Shown: one piece after another, positions 32,500-45,019 of the stretch
How positions within the stretch are numbered: position 1 is the stretch's first letter
How the letters are laid out: every line of letters begins with the position of its first letter
Assembly: GCA_037043015.1 (NCBI GenBank)
Contig: CM073326.1
Span: 930,001-994,000 of the forward strand
DNA: 64,000 nucleotides
Direction: 5' to 3'
From: Bryum argenteum
Lineage: Eukaryota; Streptophyta; Bryopsida; Bryales; Bryaceae
The notes under the pieces: generated by a model
The model's database searches: none
What the model was told of the DNA's origin: nothing
Seen by the model: only the letters and a program-made list of their open reading frames with translations
Made by a program: the position numbers and the translations under genes

Positions 32500-33300
32500 T
32501 TCAATTTTTAAACACCCATAGTTTTTGCACAAAGTCTTCAAATGACAAAAAATTTGTTGGAGGTGAAAGATTACTTGATTTCTAAGCATTTATTAGACCA
32601 AACAATTTCCAAAAAAATTGAACTTCTATGCACAAATGAGCTTCGAAAAACGGTTCGGAATGCATTTTGATACATGGACCTTTACACTGCTGTGTTGTTT
32701 TGTCTATATCTTTTGCATAAAAACTTTTTTTGACACAAAACTTGTTGGAGGTGGAAGAAGGCTTGATTTCTCAACTTTTGTTAATTTTATACAATTCCAT
32801 AAAACTTCATCTTCTATGCGCAATTGGACTCCAAAAATCTGTGTCCAACACATTTCAAAAGCCTCACCTAAATTCTTGCTACTTTTAACCCGTATTAAGG
32901 TAGAGTGTCCTAAAAGCGCCACCTTAAGAGATCTGACCTATTTTTAGCACTAGTAAATTCAAAATAAAATTATGACCACATTCGAAATAGGTTTTCGGGA
33001 GGATTGCAAAAATTTGCAACATGTAATTTGCATTTGTGAATTTCATACAAACTTCCAAAGTGCTAAGTAAGATTTGACCCAAATGCGTTCTATACAAATG
33101 AGGTACATCTGTATCTTCACAATCTACAAATGAAGTACAGTGCGCTTTTGGGTTCTGTGGCGCTTTTAGGACACTCTACTTTACATTAACCCGTATTGTT
33201 TGTGGACTAATATAAGTGGGCTTGATTACAAAAAAAACATCTTCTCTCATTGAATTTCACATTAACCTTCCAACAAAGTTTGAAAACTAGTATAAAGTAA
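32500..33300 (+). repeat. Degenerate ~190-bp tandem repeat, interrupted by a MITE
   Basis: The blocks 'TTGTTGGAGGTGRAAGA', 'CTTGATTTCT', 'CTTCTATGCRCAA' and 'TTTTAACCCGTATT' recur at about 32545, 32735 and 33185. The MITE at 32903-33176 separates units two and three. Confidence 0.5.
32903..33176. mobile_element. TA-flanked MITE (Tc1/mariner-like), 274 bp
   Basis: Perfect 20-bp inverted ends GAGTGTCCTAAAAGCGCCAC (32903-32922) and its complement (33157-33176), bordered by TA on both sides (32901-32902, 33177-33178). A TA duplication and short perfect ends fit Tc1/mariner-type MITEs. No ORF. Confidence 0.85.
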
Positions 33301-33879
33301 GGAATTCTCACTTTTCGGCAACTTTGAATTATAATTTATATAATATTCGGCAAAAGATGCCAATAAATTCCCAAAATTTTAGGCATCTATTACTAGAATT
33401 ATTATCTGCCAAATCTGCCATAAAGAGGACAGAGCCGCACGGTTCCACCGTTCTTGTTTTTTGACCAATCACAAGAGTTCTCTTTTTTTCATGATTGGTG
33501 GACTTCTCCACGACACTGTAAACTGGCCCTTAATTTCATTCCACTTTCAGTATTATGACTTTGTAAGAAAAAAAACAATTAACTCTTGAAATAAGAGAAG
33601 GTATAAGTAGTGAATAAATTTAACTCTAGTATCCTACTGTTTGATATATATGCTTATTTTTGAATTAGTATTTTAAAAGGGTTAGAACCACAAGGAGTCA
33701 TTTTTTTAATTGAGAAAATTTTTGGCACAAAAGATTAAGGGTTAAGTAGATCAGAATACATGTGTTGGTGCAAGTGTTGGTGCAAAATCCTAAAGACTTG
33801 AAAACTTATTAGAGATTGTTTACTATACAAGAAATATGTTATATTTGAGAAGTATCCATTTCATGATGTTATTGGTTAT

Positions 33880-34724
33880 AAGTCCTTACCCGTGTCCTCC
33901 GAACACAAACATCAAAAATGTCAAATTAAAATCTTAAAAACCCATGTAAAAATCCAGACTTAGGTATAAAAAAATAGTATTTTATTCATTCGTGAGTAAG
34001 GTCTCCTCGTCCCAATGGATGAGCTTTTTATTTAGTGCTCTTCAAAAACTACCCCCTATCCTCGGTTCCCTCGTTAATGGTCCTTTTGCTTTTTGAGATT
34101 TATAGCATGCTCTTCATTCCCTTCTTTTTGGTTCCATGTGCTCTTTAAGATTCATAGCATATCCTTGGTTCCATAGATCCCTTCTTCCCATCCTTCGTCT
34201 TCTATTTTGGTTTCCCATTCTCTTCTTCTTTATCAATGGATGCCTCTAAACTCTTGTTCCCAGTTCCCATCCTTTGTTTAGGTTCTCGGTTCCCTGCCCC
34301 CCAACTCCCCTTCTTTCTTTCCATCATTCTTGGTTCCCATCATTTGTTCTTGGTTCCCGTCATTTGTTCCTAATTCCTATCATTTGTTAACGGTTCTCAT
34401 TACTTGTTTCTGGTTCCCATACTCCGTTCCCACTTAGTGCCCTTTGATCCAAATTCCTAGTTCTTGTCCCAGGTAACCTCGCTCTCCTATTCACTCTTTA
34501 GTTTGCTCCCATTTTACATGTTTGACATTCCTTGTCCCTTCGACTCTTTATTATATTATTGGAATCTAATAAACTCTTCATAAGAATCAAATACCACTTA
34601 CTTACGGAAGCTCTTCAAAATCTTCAAAAATTTTCATACCGTATTTACAAGACCAAATGATGATAGTCATTATCATGACCATGCATGTACGGTGGATCAC
34701 CAAGGATAGAAAGATAAATAGAGA
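33880..34724 (-). mobile_element. HelA Helitron-like element, tandem unit (minus)
   Basis: 5' end at 34724 (TCTCTATTTATC...), abutting the 3' end of the unit to its right. 3' end near 33880 with 'GGAGGACACGGGTAAGGACT'. The interior on the plus strand is a C/T-rich tract of repeated 'GTTCCCATC' and 'TTTGTTC'. Confidence 0.8.
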
Positions 34725-35574
34725 CAAGTTCTTACCCGTGTCCTCCGGACACGGGCATCAATAATGTCAGATTGGAATCTATGAAATGTTTAATAATTCC
34801 GGTATAAATGATATGAAGTTGGAGGTTTTTGGTCATGTTGAAATTATGAGATATGCAATCAATATGCAAAGTTCCTTACTTCTGAGTTCAACATGTTGTT
34901 TAAAATTTATAGCATGTCCTCCGTTCCCATTTTTTTTGTTCCCCATGTTTTTTAAGATTTGTAGGATGTTCTCCGTTCCCTCGTTCAATTGTTCCCGGTT
35001 CCCCCCTCCTCTATTATAGTTTCTCATTCTCCGTTTTTTTCTTACTGGTTCTTCACCACCAAACTCTCGTTCATGGTTTCCATCTTTCGTTCCCTTATTC
35101 AACTTCCCTTATTGGTTTCCATCATTCATTCTCGGTTCCCATCATTTGTCCCTAGTTCCCATCAATCGTTCATAATAATCATCATTCGATCTTGATTCTC
35201 ATCATTCGTTCCTAGTTTCCATTAGTCATTCCTAGTTCTCATTATTTGTTCCTACTTCCCATCTTTCGTTCTTTGTTCCTAACCTTTGTTCCCCATTCCT
35301 AAATCCCCTTCGATGTTTCCTTCAACCCCCTTCACTTTTTCTTAGCTCCTATTTTCATGTTTCATATTCCTTGTCCCTTTGCCTCCTTGTTATATTCATA
35401 AGATCTAATAAACTCTTAATTAACAATCAGATACCACTTATGGAAATTCTTTAAAACCCTTCATACCATTTATACATAATCAAATGATGATGACCATGAC
35501 CATGACCATGCATTGCTAAGGACAGACAGACAAAACCCTAATAATGTTCTTAATAATGTTCTTTTATATATAGA
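34725..35574 (-). mobile_element. HelA Helitron-like element, complete unit (minus, 850 bp)
   Basis: Starts at 35574 with TCTATATATAAAAGAACA. The 3' hairpin is perfect: CCCGTGTCC (34735-34743), loop TCC, GGACACGGG (34747-34755), followed on the element strand by TAAGAACTTG, ending at 34725 and joined directly to the next unit. The interior is homopurine-biased. The 89-codon and 68-codon frames inside are by-products of the bias. Confidence 0.83.
34735..34755 (-). terminator. 3' terminal hairpin of a HelA element
   Basis: A 9-bp perfect stem with a 3-base loop, 10 bases from the unit end. In Helitrons such hairpins lie shortly before the 3' CTRR and act as the rolling-circle termination signal; that role is inferred here. 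Confidence 0.65.
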
Positions 35575-35930
35575 AGATGCTAACTAAATAGAGTCTTAGT
35601 AATGAGTATAGCGATAGTAATTTTTTCTCTATTGCAGCATCTCCTATTGACATCGAAATTTCATCTTGTGTCTAAATTTGACTTGCCACCAGTACAATAA
35701 TACTGTATTTACTTTGTACTTATACTAAGTGCATCATAAAGTTGGATCGTTAAGAAAGACTTGTAAGAGGTTACTCATGGGTGGAAAGAAAAAACCCACT
35801 GTGGCTAATCTGACAAAATAAGAATGACATTTACTTTATTCATATTTACTAGTTCCTTAGAGAGATAACAATAGTCATTAGTGCGTATATTTTTACAGTG
35901 TTTGTTGCACAGGTCAACATTAAATGAAGT

Positions 35931-36690
35931 AGCGACACCCATAACCGTCCCAGTAAGCAAATATGATTGGTTACAACCACCAAGGAAGCTTGAAAAAAAT
36001 ATCTACAAATTAGCAATTGGGAGTGAAAAATATTTGCTTTGAGAGATGAGGTTTTGTGACTAGCCTGAATCTATAAGAATATTTCAAAGTACAAAATGAA
36101 CATACTTATATGCTTGTGAGCTTGTCCATAGGTGGAGTTAAAAATGACCACCACTGAAGTGTTTGTTGTTTTGTAGCGGCTTAAAACCAAGAAAGATAGT
36201 TCCTATAAAAGTTAAACGGGGAATTGAAAAACGTCTCACCGTGGTTCAAAATTCTAAGATGTGGATAAGCAAGAACTACTAGTAGAGGAAGAAAATGTTG
36301 GCCCCTGCAATCCCTTCACCAAGCACTAGTAACAAATAAACTAACAGTCAAGGCACCTAACACCGCCTTCCAAAGAGAGAGAAGTGTGACTTTTCTCCCC
36401 TTGGCCAACTCAGATGTGGCCCAAATCCGCGCAAAGTTGTTGTCTTAATTAGTCCCTTCATTTGCCATGCAAATCACTCCAAACCAACCGCTCAACCACC
36501 TCTCAATATTATTTCATTAAAACACTATGACATACAACATCCATTTCCAACCAATCGGCAGTAAAGAACGCTTTAATGTACACCTATTAACGTCCCTTTT
36601 TCACAACAGTCAGGTATGGGTATGAAAAGGTCAGCAATAGGTACAATTATAGGTCACGCCAATGCGACAGGGATGCTTATGGGTGTCGCT
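35931..36690. mobile_element. Candidate TIR element, about 760 bp
   Basis: AGCGACACCCATAACCGTCC at 35931 is matched by an inverted AGCGACACCCATAAGCATCC ending at 36690 (imperfect, about 25 bp). There is no clear target duplication and no coding capacity. Confidence 0.5.
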
Positions 36691-37039
36691 GCCTTATACT
36701 CCTTCTTACCACTTGATTTTACAAATATATGTTCAAAAAGATGAAGAACACGAGACCCATAAGGGTTGGCGTGAATATAGTGTCCGTTCGACCTACCCTC
36801 GATGAAAGCCCACACGACAGAACAAGAGTGAGATATATGTTCGACATGTGATAATTAAAAGCATAATAGAGGCATGACATTTTTTTTTACAACTAGGCTT
36901 GAACATATTCCTAAAAATGTCCCAGAGGTCAATTTGGTGCTCTTATTTTATGTACTATATCTTCAACCATGAATTTCTTGAGAAAATAATGTGTTTATTC
37001 CTAAATGTTACCGAGTTTTTTCTTGAAAAGATAATAATC

Positions 37040-38220
37040 TCTTCCTATCTTAACCTGTAAACATCCCCAATATCGATTTTGGATGAAGAGAATAAACTTT
37101 GAAGTGCCATAGCTTCTCCATTCAAATTGCGTTTTTTGACGAAATCACTTGAGTTGGGTCCCAAATCAAATTTGGTTTGTATGGTAATTATTGCATACCC
37201 TACAATGAAGTATGAATTAATGGCATGCATTTTAGTGAAGGCACCTTTTGGTTTTGGATTTCAAACATAAGGCATGTTATACCATTGCAATCCAATTATT
37301 TGGAATGAGAAATAGTTTTTCATGAATTGTTTTGCTTACGTGTGATCTTAAGATGATTTTCAACAACTTTCTAGTCGAACGCTTCTTCATCTGAATAGCT
37401 TTGGTATTGGATGTGCTATGTTATTCCTACAATGATAAAAGTCGATAGATGGATGATATTTGAAAAACTATATCTCCTTCATCTACCGTTAGATTTCAAC
37501 TTGATTTTTTGGAATAGATTACATTTAGAGTCTCCTTTCAATGGTGGTAGAAACAAGATTGAGGATGCTCTGATGGTAACGCATGGATTGAGTACAAAAG
37601 GGTTTAGTTTTGGATTATATGTCCTTTGTAATCCTTTTGGCATGATCATATGACAATTTTGAAAAATGCCTAAGGTATAAGATCTTATAGTCAAAGTTTC
37701 AAAAATGTGAAAACATTCACTTTACATTCTTAGAAGTGCATGGAGGTAAAAAATTGGAGTGTTGAGGTATGAAACTCTAAAAAATAGAAGGAAATTAAGG
37801 AATTAAGCAACTTAAGCAAAGCACTTCAAATATTCTAAACCTTATGAATTTAGTTTTCTTGTATGTAGACAAAGGAGGAAACTCTATGTAGTAGAGAATG
37901 TGAGACCATATCACTTATACTTGAGAGAATAAGAAAGTTTGGATTGATGGAACCAAAATGGGGCACTCCAATGAAGGGTGACGGCTCATGACAAGCTAGG
38001 TGAGGAGAAGAGTACTCGAAATGTTTGCCATTAGAAATATGTGTAAATTGTTTACACAAAGCATGCAAGCAAGCAACATGGCGTGATATCCGTATTCACT
38101 TCAAACTTTCTTAGACCACAAGTCAATTTGAACTCTTATCACGGATTGAGAGGAGGAGGAAAATCAAACACACATCATTTATATGTTCCCCATCAATGAA
38201 CTCCACGATTGAACTCTCAT
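37040..38220. repeat. Family B (inverted) and family C dispersed repeats
   Basis: 37060-37290 is an inverted family B copy ('TTGGGTCCCAAATCAA', 'GGCATGCATTTTAGTGAAGG'). 37690-38220 shares 'GAGGTA(A)AAAATTGGAGT' to 'GACAAGCTAGGTGAG' and 'AAGCAACATGGCGTGATAT' blocks with 61740-62110 (family C). No gene is supported. Confidence 0.45.
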
Positions 38221-38229
38221 TGCTCTGCT

Positions 38230-40700
38230 TCTCAAAAATTCCGTTTTCAACATCTTTTCTTTACTTTTGTTTCTTTTGATTATGTTTCTCAACACCCTTC
38301 ACTTCTTGAATTGGGTTTCCCTCCACACAATAGGTACTTTTTCAACATTTAGAAGCTTCACATTGTCTTTTAACGTATGCTATATTTGAATAAATTTAGA
38401 CTCATTCACAAAATCTACACAAGAACTAGTTTTGGCTTTCTTTAGTTCTATGAAATGATCAATATATGGCCTGAAGATCAATGTTAAGGGATTTTTGCAT
38501 TTGTACATTATTGAAGAATTCCTTGAGTTATTGTTCCAAAGTGGTAAATATCTTGTTCATTAAGCCATCATGTGTTACTTTGGAATTGCTCAAAGTCCAA
38601 AAGTAGTCAAATGTAGCACACTTACTTGGCTTTAGAAAATAAGGTTCCTAGAGACATCGTTCTTAGCCACATTGACTGTAGCATGTTCTCAACCAGCAAG
38701 TGTATGTGAAAAATCTTGTTCGAAACCATTTGGCTTACATGCATATTTTTTGCCTTAGACAAGATCAACTTTGTATTGGGGGCGGTACCAAGTGAAAAAA
38801 ATTTCTCCACTTTAAACATTATGATCTTGGAAGTGGAGCGACTTATCACCTAAGAAGTTGGATGCCACTTCTCACAATAATTAGGTAAGATATCTTATAT
38901 TTTAATATTTTTATGGTGGTGTGGATATGCTACTAATAAATCTATTGTAGTCAAAAAATCTCCAACTAGAAAGTTGTTTACCTTTATTTCAAAAACCCTC
39001 TTGTATGAAAGAAAACCCTTGATATAATTTTCTTGCTCAAATAATAGCTTGTAGTTTTGAAACTGCTTCATAGTTTATAGAAAATTAAAAGTTCATATTC
39101 AGAAACCGTATGAAAATAAACGTCATATCTTCCTTACATTTTGAATTGACTAACCTTTCTAGCTTAGAACCCAGACTTCAATTAGAACCCAAAATTAAAA
39201 AATAGCAATGAGAATTAGAGGTGGATGAAGAAAATTTAGCTCCTTTAAGTGCAGTGTTTACTTTCAATCTTTTCAAAATAGATAGAACAACAAATTATTA
39301 CTTCCAAAAAAGTACCAATATAAACTCAAAATAAGAAAGGTATGGAAACTTAAAATTTTGGGTTGACATCCAAAATAATTCAACATCTAGAACGTATTGG
39401 GGATAACATAAGATGGTATAACTTATGACAAACGATCTTGTGCTTGTTTTAAAAAAAAATGTTCTATAAAACCTAGGGCAAGTGTCATTGTTTAATCAAA
39501 AAAGTTCTCTTGTATAGATTTTTAATATAAGTATGCCTGTAGAATAAATTTCAATAAATTTTTAAGTTGGGATTTTTTCAAGAAGATAATTTTGGTATTA
39601 GGTCTGCAATGTTGTTTATGTACTAAAGAAATTATCAAAACATGTGGTTTATGAGGAGGTTCATTGAATTACAATTCTATTCGTCAAGTTTTATACTAGT
39701 TGAATTCCAAATATTTATTGGTGGAAATTTTAGCAAAATCCAAGATATTATGAAGACACACCATAGATTTGGATGTAAGGGGTTTAGCTTTGGACAATAT
39801 TTCTTTTGTAAGATACAAGTGGGCATAGCAAGGCCGCGGCAACATACTAGTGTATGTTTATAACACCATAAGACTACATCTTAGTGAAAAATTTCAACAA
39901 AGCAATCAATGCAAACCATGAAATTTAGGACTACATTGAGTATGTAATAAGTGTTAAAAAGAAATGCTCTTCAAAGTTATTAAGCAGAAGCACTTGAAAT
40001 TTACTATGAAGGTAAATAAATAAATTATGATTTAAAGCTTAAAAATTTAAATTTATCTATGATACCTTATTTTGGTTCTTGCAAGGAGCCTACTTGAATG
40101 TCTAAGGGCCCAAAGGGGTAGCAGTATACAACTTTCCCCAAAAATAATCAAGTCACTATGTACAAGTTTTTTCCAGAGATAATTTGTAGAATTGTAACTC
40201 TAGGATCTTATTAGGTACTATGATCACACGCTCAACCAAAAATTACCAAATTTTTTACTTCTCAAATTGCGAGATTCATACATGTGATGAAAATCGGGCA
40301 CTAAAAAATTATTGAACTTTGAGTAACCACTACAATCACATACTATCACTAGTCGAAAATGGCAAAAAAAAATGACGACTTAAACGATAAGAATTTGTTA
40401 GTGGGTGCATACGAAGTGTCTCAAATGATAAAGAAGTCATGTGCCATTTCTGTCATGTCATTATCAACATTTTGCCATTTGCGTCAACCCTTGATCCAAT
40501 TGTAGCAGCCCATGTGTCACGGATGTCCTTTGTTTGGGCATCAAAGTGAAATCCTATCAATTAAGACATTTCTCACAAAACAAGCTAGCCAATTTTTATT
40601 GGTGTATGTCGAAATTGCAACTCCTCTTTGAGATTTCATTAGTAAATAGGAATACCTAGGACCTCAAAAGTCTTATGAATATTGGATTTATACACGAATA
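38230..40700. other. Gene-free region with old repeats
   Basis: 38880-39350 resembles family B ('CTACTAATAAA', 'GAAAGTTGTTTACCTTTATTTC', 'GGTGGATGAAGAAAATTTAGC'). 40100-40330 shares weak text with 16.65, 18.29 and 19.4 kb. No recognisable coding sequence. Confidence 0.4.
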
Positions 40701-40719
40701 TTGGTGTGGCTCACATACA

Positions 40720-41405
40720 ATGTATTTGTCTGTCTTTGACAATTCATACATGCATGGTCATGGTCATGATCATCATCATTTTGTCATGTATATACGGCAT
40801 GAAGAGTTTTAAAGATTTTGAAGAGTTTTCGTAAGTGGTATTTGATTATTATTATTAAAAGTTTATCATATTCTAATAATATAACAAGGAATTAAAAACA
40901 TGGATATGGGATAGGGTTTAGGATCAATCAAATGGGAGATCAAGGGAACATGAGGGGGGAACTAAGAACCAAGAACGAAGGATATGAACTTATAAGAGAG
41001 GATGGGAACTAGCAAGAGATAATAAGAACTAAGAACAAATGATGAGAACTAAGAACAAATACTGGAAACCGGGAACAACTGATGGAAATCAAGAAGGGGA
41101 GTTAGAAGATTGAAAGCCAGGAACGAAAGACGGGAACCGGGAACGAGAGTGTGGAGATAGGAAACCATTAACAAGAAAACGAAGAATTCGGAAGTAGAGT
41201 AGAGGAGGGGGAACTAGGAACAAGGGAACGAAGGACATGCTATAAACCTCAAAAAGTGGGAGGTTCATCAACTAGGGAACTAGAGATAGGAGGTAGTTTT
41301 TGAAAAACACCAAATAAAAAGCTCATCCATTTGAATGAGAGGAACCTTACTGACAAATAAATCAAATATTTTTTTCTGTGTCCGGAGAACACTGTTATAT
41401 ACTAG
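40720..41405 (+). mobile_element. HelA Helitron-like element with CTAG 3' end
   Basis: Blocks 'ACATGCATGGTCATGGTCAT', 'TATACGGCATGAAGAG', the purine-rich interior with GGGAAC repeats, then 'AAAAAGCTCATCCATTTG'. The decayed hairpin is GTGTCCGGAGAACAC. The end ACTAG|T (CTAG 41402-41405, followed by T) is the canonical Helitron 3' context. The 5' TATATA start is lost. Confidence 0.78.
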
Positions 41406-41409
41406 TATA

Positions 41410-43150
41410 CAAATAAAACAATTGAATACCATTTATTACTGTTTAAAGCAAAGAGTTTAACAAATCACGACCCTTGAAAGGTTTACCAATCACAACTCTT
41501 CAAGGATCTATGAATCACAACCCTTCAAGTCTACATTGAATATAAGGAGTTGAAAAACGTCAACCTAACGGATTGGACCTTTTCTATGACCAAAGGTTTA
41601 TATGATTGGGTGATGCAAATAGCGCAATAAAAATCTTGCCATGTTTGTATGTGGAGGCTTAGAAAATAGACTACAAGGCCAAATGCACATTTCTAAATTG
41701 CACATTAAACTAGACTAACGAAATATGGAGACTAAATTTGTCTTTTCAAGAAAATAAGTTGTATTTAGCTCTCCAAGTCCTCTAAAAGTTTGAATTGACA
41801 ACAATATTCTCAATTGGGTTGAAATAGTAAAAAATGTTTGTGAAGAAACAGTCTTCACATTATGTATGTGAAGACTGGTTTGCTTTATTATTATTTGTTG
41901 TCAAACCATTGGTGATTCCATAAATATTGAGGATGCATTTGTCGTCTTCCCAATATCAAGCATACCATTTATATTGTGCTCTAAAATAGTAAATAGCTCT
42001 TTCTATATTTTGATTGATGCCTAAAAATTATATTGTTAATCTTAACAATCTTCTATGATAAGGTACCATGCAAATGAACTGCACAATTATTAGTTGTTTT
42101 AGCAAGCTTATTGTGGAAATAAATTTTGGAAAATGTGCAAAGTTTGTGGGAGATTGAATCAGTTAGAATCATAGTTTCCGGACTCATCATAAACCAATGA
42201 TAATATTCAAAAAGAAGAATTGTGAGTGCGATTTAAATCGAACAACTTATATTCTAATTGAAACCCAAATTCTAATCAGATTGCGATCTTGACTAGAAAC
42301 AAAAACCTTTTTCTATATGTTTAAGAGAAATGTTTGTTTGGTTGAAAGTAGGTGTTGACACACAAGATCTCGGAGACTCTAGTTGGATTGGAGAGCCAAA
42401 GGTGTTGCTAGAAGCCTATTTTTTGTACAACTTCCATCCACAATCGGATCACCGCTCCAACATGTGAATTGCAAAATATAAGAAATCAAAGTATTTATGG
42501 TCCCAACTCTTTTGCAACTTGACGTCTAAAGTTTTAAAACGTAAAAAGCCATTTTGAAAAGCCTTTCTAATTTTCTATATTTGAAATCCTCGCTTGAACA
42601 AAAACAAGGATGAAATAAAGATAGATACATAGACATGGACATGGTATGGGATAGATTTAGGAATGGATTCATGATGGAACAAAGCGAGGGACAAGAATTA
42701 GTATGGATTTTGGAACAACCACAATAATAGAGAGTAGTGATGTCAAAATATTTATTTATATGTGGCATTTCTCAGTCTCTAATAGGATCATTAAATTACT
42801 TAAAGCGGTTTTCACTTTCTCACATTCCATAGAATAGCCATTTAGAGTTAAATACAATTTGCAGAAGACATAATTCACTCAAATGTGGAAGTGAAGTAAA
42901 TCCATCTCATTAAATGGGCTATTAATTGCTAAGAACCATGAATTTTGACTTTACACAAGAAGGTTATTTGAGACTTTAATGCAAATCCAATCATCTTCGG
43001 CATGTATGGAATAACCATTAAATTATTCTAAAATTAAAATAAATATATCTATTTAAAGATATATAATTTATTATTTTACTCCAATTTTTGACGCTAGTTA
43101 AAGAATTGAAAGAATATTCTATGACAAAATCTTAGAGCTACAAGATTATT
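41410..43150. other. Gene-free AT-rich stretch
   Basis: No supported gene. Near 41465-41530 the phrase 'ATCACRACYCTTCAA' is repeated about three times. 41845-41880 holds a 'GAAGACWGTYTTCACAT' inverted phrase. Nothing else is seen. Confidence 0.45.
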
Positions 43151-43159
43151 ACGTACAAA

Positions 43160-43655
43160 CTAGTTTATACATGTGTCCTTCGGACTCGCAAAAAAAATGA
43201 ATATTTGATTAATTTGTGAGTAAGGTCCACCACGTCCCCTTGGTGAGCTCTTTATAGGTGTTCTTCAAAAACTACCCCTTATCCCAATTCCCTCGTTGAT
43301 GGTTCCCTTGCTTTTTAAGATTTATAGCATGTCTTCCGTTCCCTTCTTCTCAGTTCCCTCTCCTTTGTAAGATTCGAAGCATGTCCGTTGTTCCGTAGTT
43401 CCTAGTTCCTAGTTCCTAGACTTCTCTTATGATTTCTCATTCTCCATTTTTTGCTACTCGTTTGCTATATCCAAAGTCTTGTTTTCATTCCTATCCTTCT
43501 TAGTTTCCATTATTTGTTTCCTCGCTCCCAATTTTCATGTTCCATATTCCTTGTCCGTTCGACTCCTTGTTATATGATTAGATCTAATAAACTCTTAATA
43601 ATAATAAAAGAACACTTACAAAACTCTTCATAATCTTTAAAACTCTTCATGCACT
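43160..43655 (-). mobile_element. HelA Helitron-like element with CTAG 3' end (minus)
   Basis: On the minus strand the 3' end reads CCGAAGGACACATGTATAAA then CTAG at 43163-43160, followed by T. The stem is GTCC-TTC-GGAC. 'GAGTTTATTAGATCTAATC' and purine-rich blocks follow to the right. The 5' end is missing near 43655. Confidence 0.77.
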
Positions 43656-43930
43656 GTTTATAGCCACAACCCGTTAGTTTTTTTATAGCCTTTTTTTAAT
43701 ACTTTTTGGTAAACTTCGGCTTTTAGGGGGGCTATGGGCTATTTGATTGGCTCATAGAGAATGGAATTCACAAAACATATTCTATTATAGTGTTGAGAGA
43801 AGAGAAATATATTCAAATTTGTCTTCCAGAGTTAAAATGGAACAAGTGGAGCAAGGCTATAAGCAAGTGACAAGTTTTTGTAAAGAAGGTGTTCTCGAGG
43901 ATATTTGTAAGGGCTTGACGTTTTCAATGT

Positions 43931-44187
43931 AACCTCGATTTCGTTCAAATGGCACTATGCCATGTGCCATTTTGTCACACCAAATCTTACATATGTGCTC
44001 ACATGGAAGAGTGTATTCTATAATATCACAATTTTGAAAATAATATCACTCCTTCATATAAATTGTCACTCATTTTCCATAATATCACCTCCAGATTCTA
44101 TTATATCACATGGTTTTTGAACTGCAGTTCAGAAAGTTGAGGTGTGCCATTTTAGCAGCATAACGCCATTTTAACAGAATTGGGGAT
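43931..44187. mobile_element. MITE with 4-bp target duplication (copy B, 257 bp)
   Basis: Ends AACCTCGATTTCGTTCAAAT and an inverted ATCCCCAATTCTGTTAAAAT. ATGT is duplicated at 43927-43930 and 44188-44191. The interior repeats 'ATAATATCAC' several times. It is about 90% alike to copy C over its whole length and has the same 257-bp size. Confidence 0.87.
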
Positions 44188-44229
44188 ATGTGCACAAGAT
44201 AAACCTTTTGTTCTTGAAGTCATTCTTAA

Positions 44230-44740
44230 AAACCAAGTTCTTTTTTCTTGACAACCAATATCCGAGTCAAGTAATTGGATTTATTCCTATCTCAACAGGA
44301 ATTTTAGATATGAGTGAATTTGGATTTTGAAAATTCTGAACATAGGGCTATTTTATGGGATGTGAGAAGATGAATACCGCTTCAAGCACTTCAATAGCCC
44401 TATTAGAGCGTGAGAAATAGGAGCTTAGAGATATGGTCACAACAGAGGTGGGCATGCCTTTTTTTTCGGACTATTCAACACCAAATTTTGATTCTAGTCT
44501 TGAATAGTCATTTGAAAATATATAAGCGTAAGAGAAGAAGGATTCAAGATGACCACTATTGTGAAAACATCACCATTGTTGTGTTTTGAGTAATTTCAAA
44601 GCTCAAACGACCATGTTGTGATTTGAGTGATCTCAAGGCATGAAATATTTTTCAATGAGTGTATGTCAAAAACCTTTGACTTAATGTATAGTTTTTAAGC
44701 GGCTACCATCCTCCTATATACCCTATTCAAATTTTTCAAA
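44230..44740 (+). repeat. Family D dispersed repeat, copy 2
   Basis: Collinear with 20230-20750; for example 'GAGGTGGGCATGCCTTTTTT' at about 44446 and 'TAAGCGGCTACCATCCTCCT' at about 44698. Identity is roughly 65-70% by eye. No coding potential. Confidence 0.6.
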
Positions 44741-45019
44741 GCCCCATCATCATAATTGAAATTCAAGAATCCACTTGGTCCGGATTTAGTCGTCATACTT
44801 CAATTACTTGACTGGAATATTGGTTGTTCAAGAAATAGATCTTTTAGCATAACTTAAGAACTTGACATCATTTTACATGAGTTGGAAACAAGAAATTTGA
44901 TAAAGGTCCTCATGACATTATTTTTGGCCAAAAATTTGGTAGCATAATCTTAGCTACCAAAATTTCATGATGAAAAAAAGTGTTTGAAACATTAGGATTT
45001 TCACCAAAATAGGTTTTGC

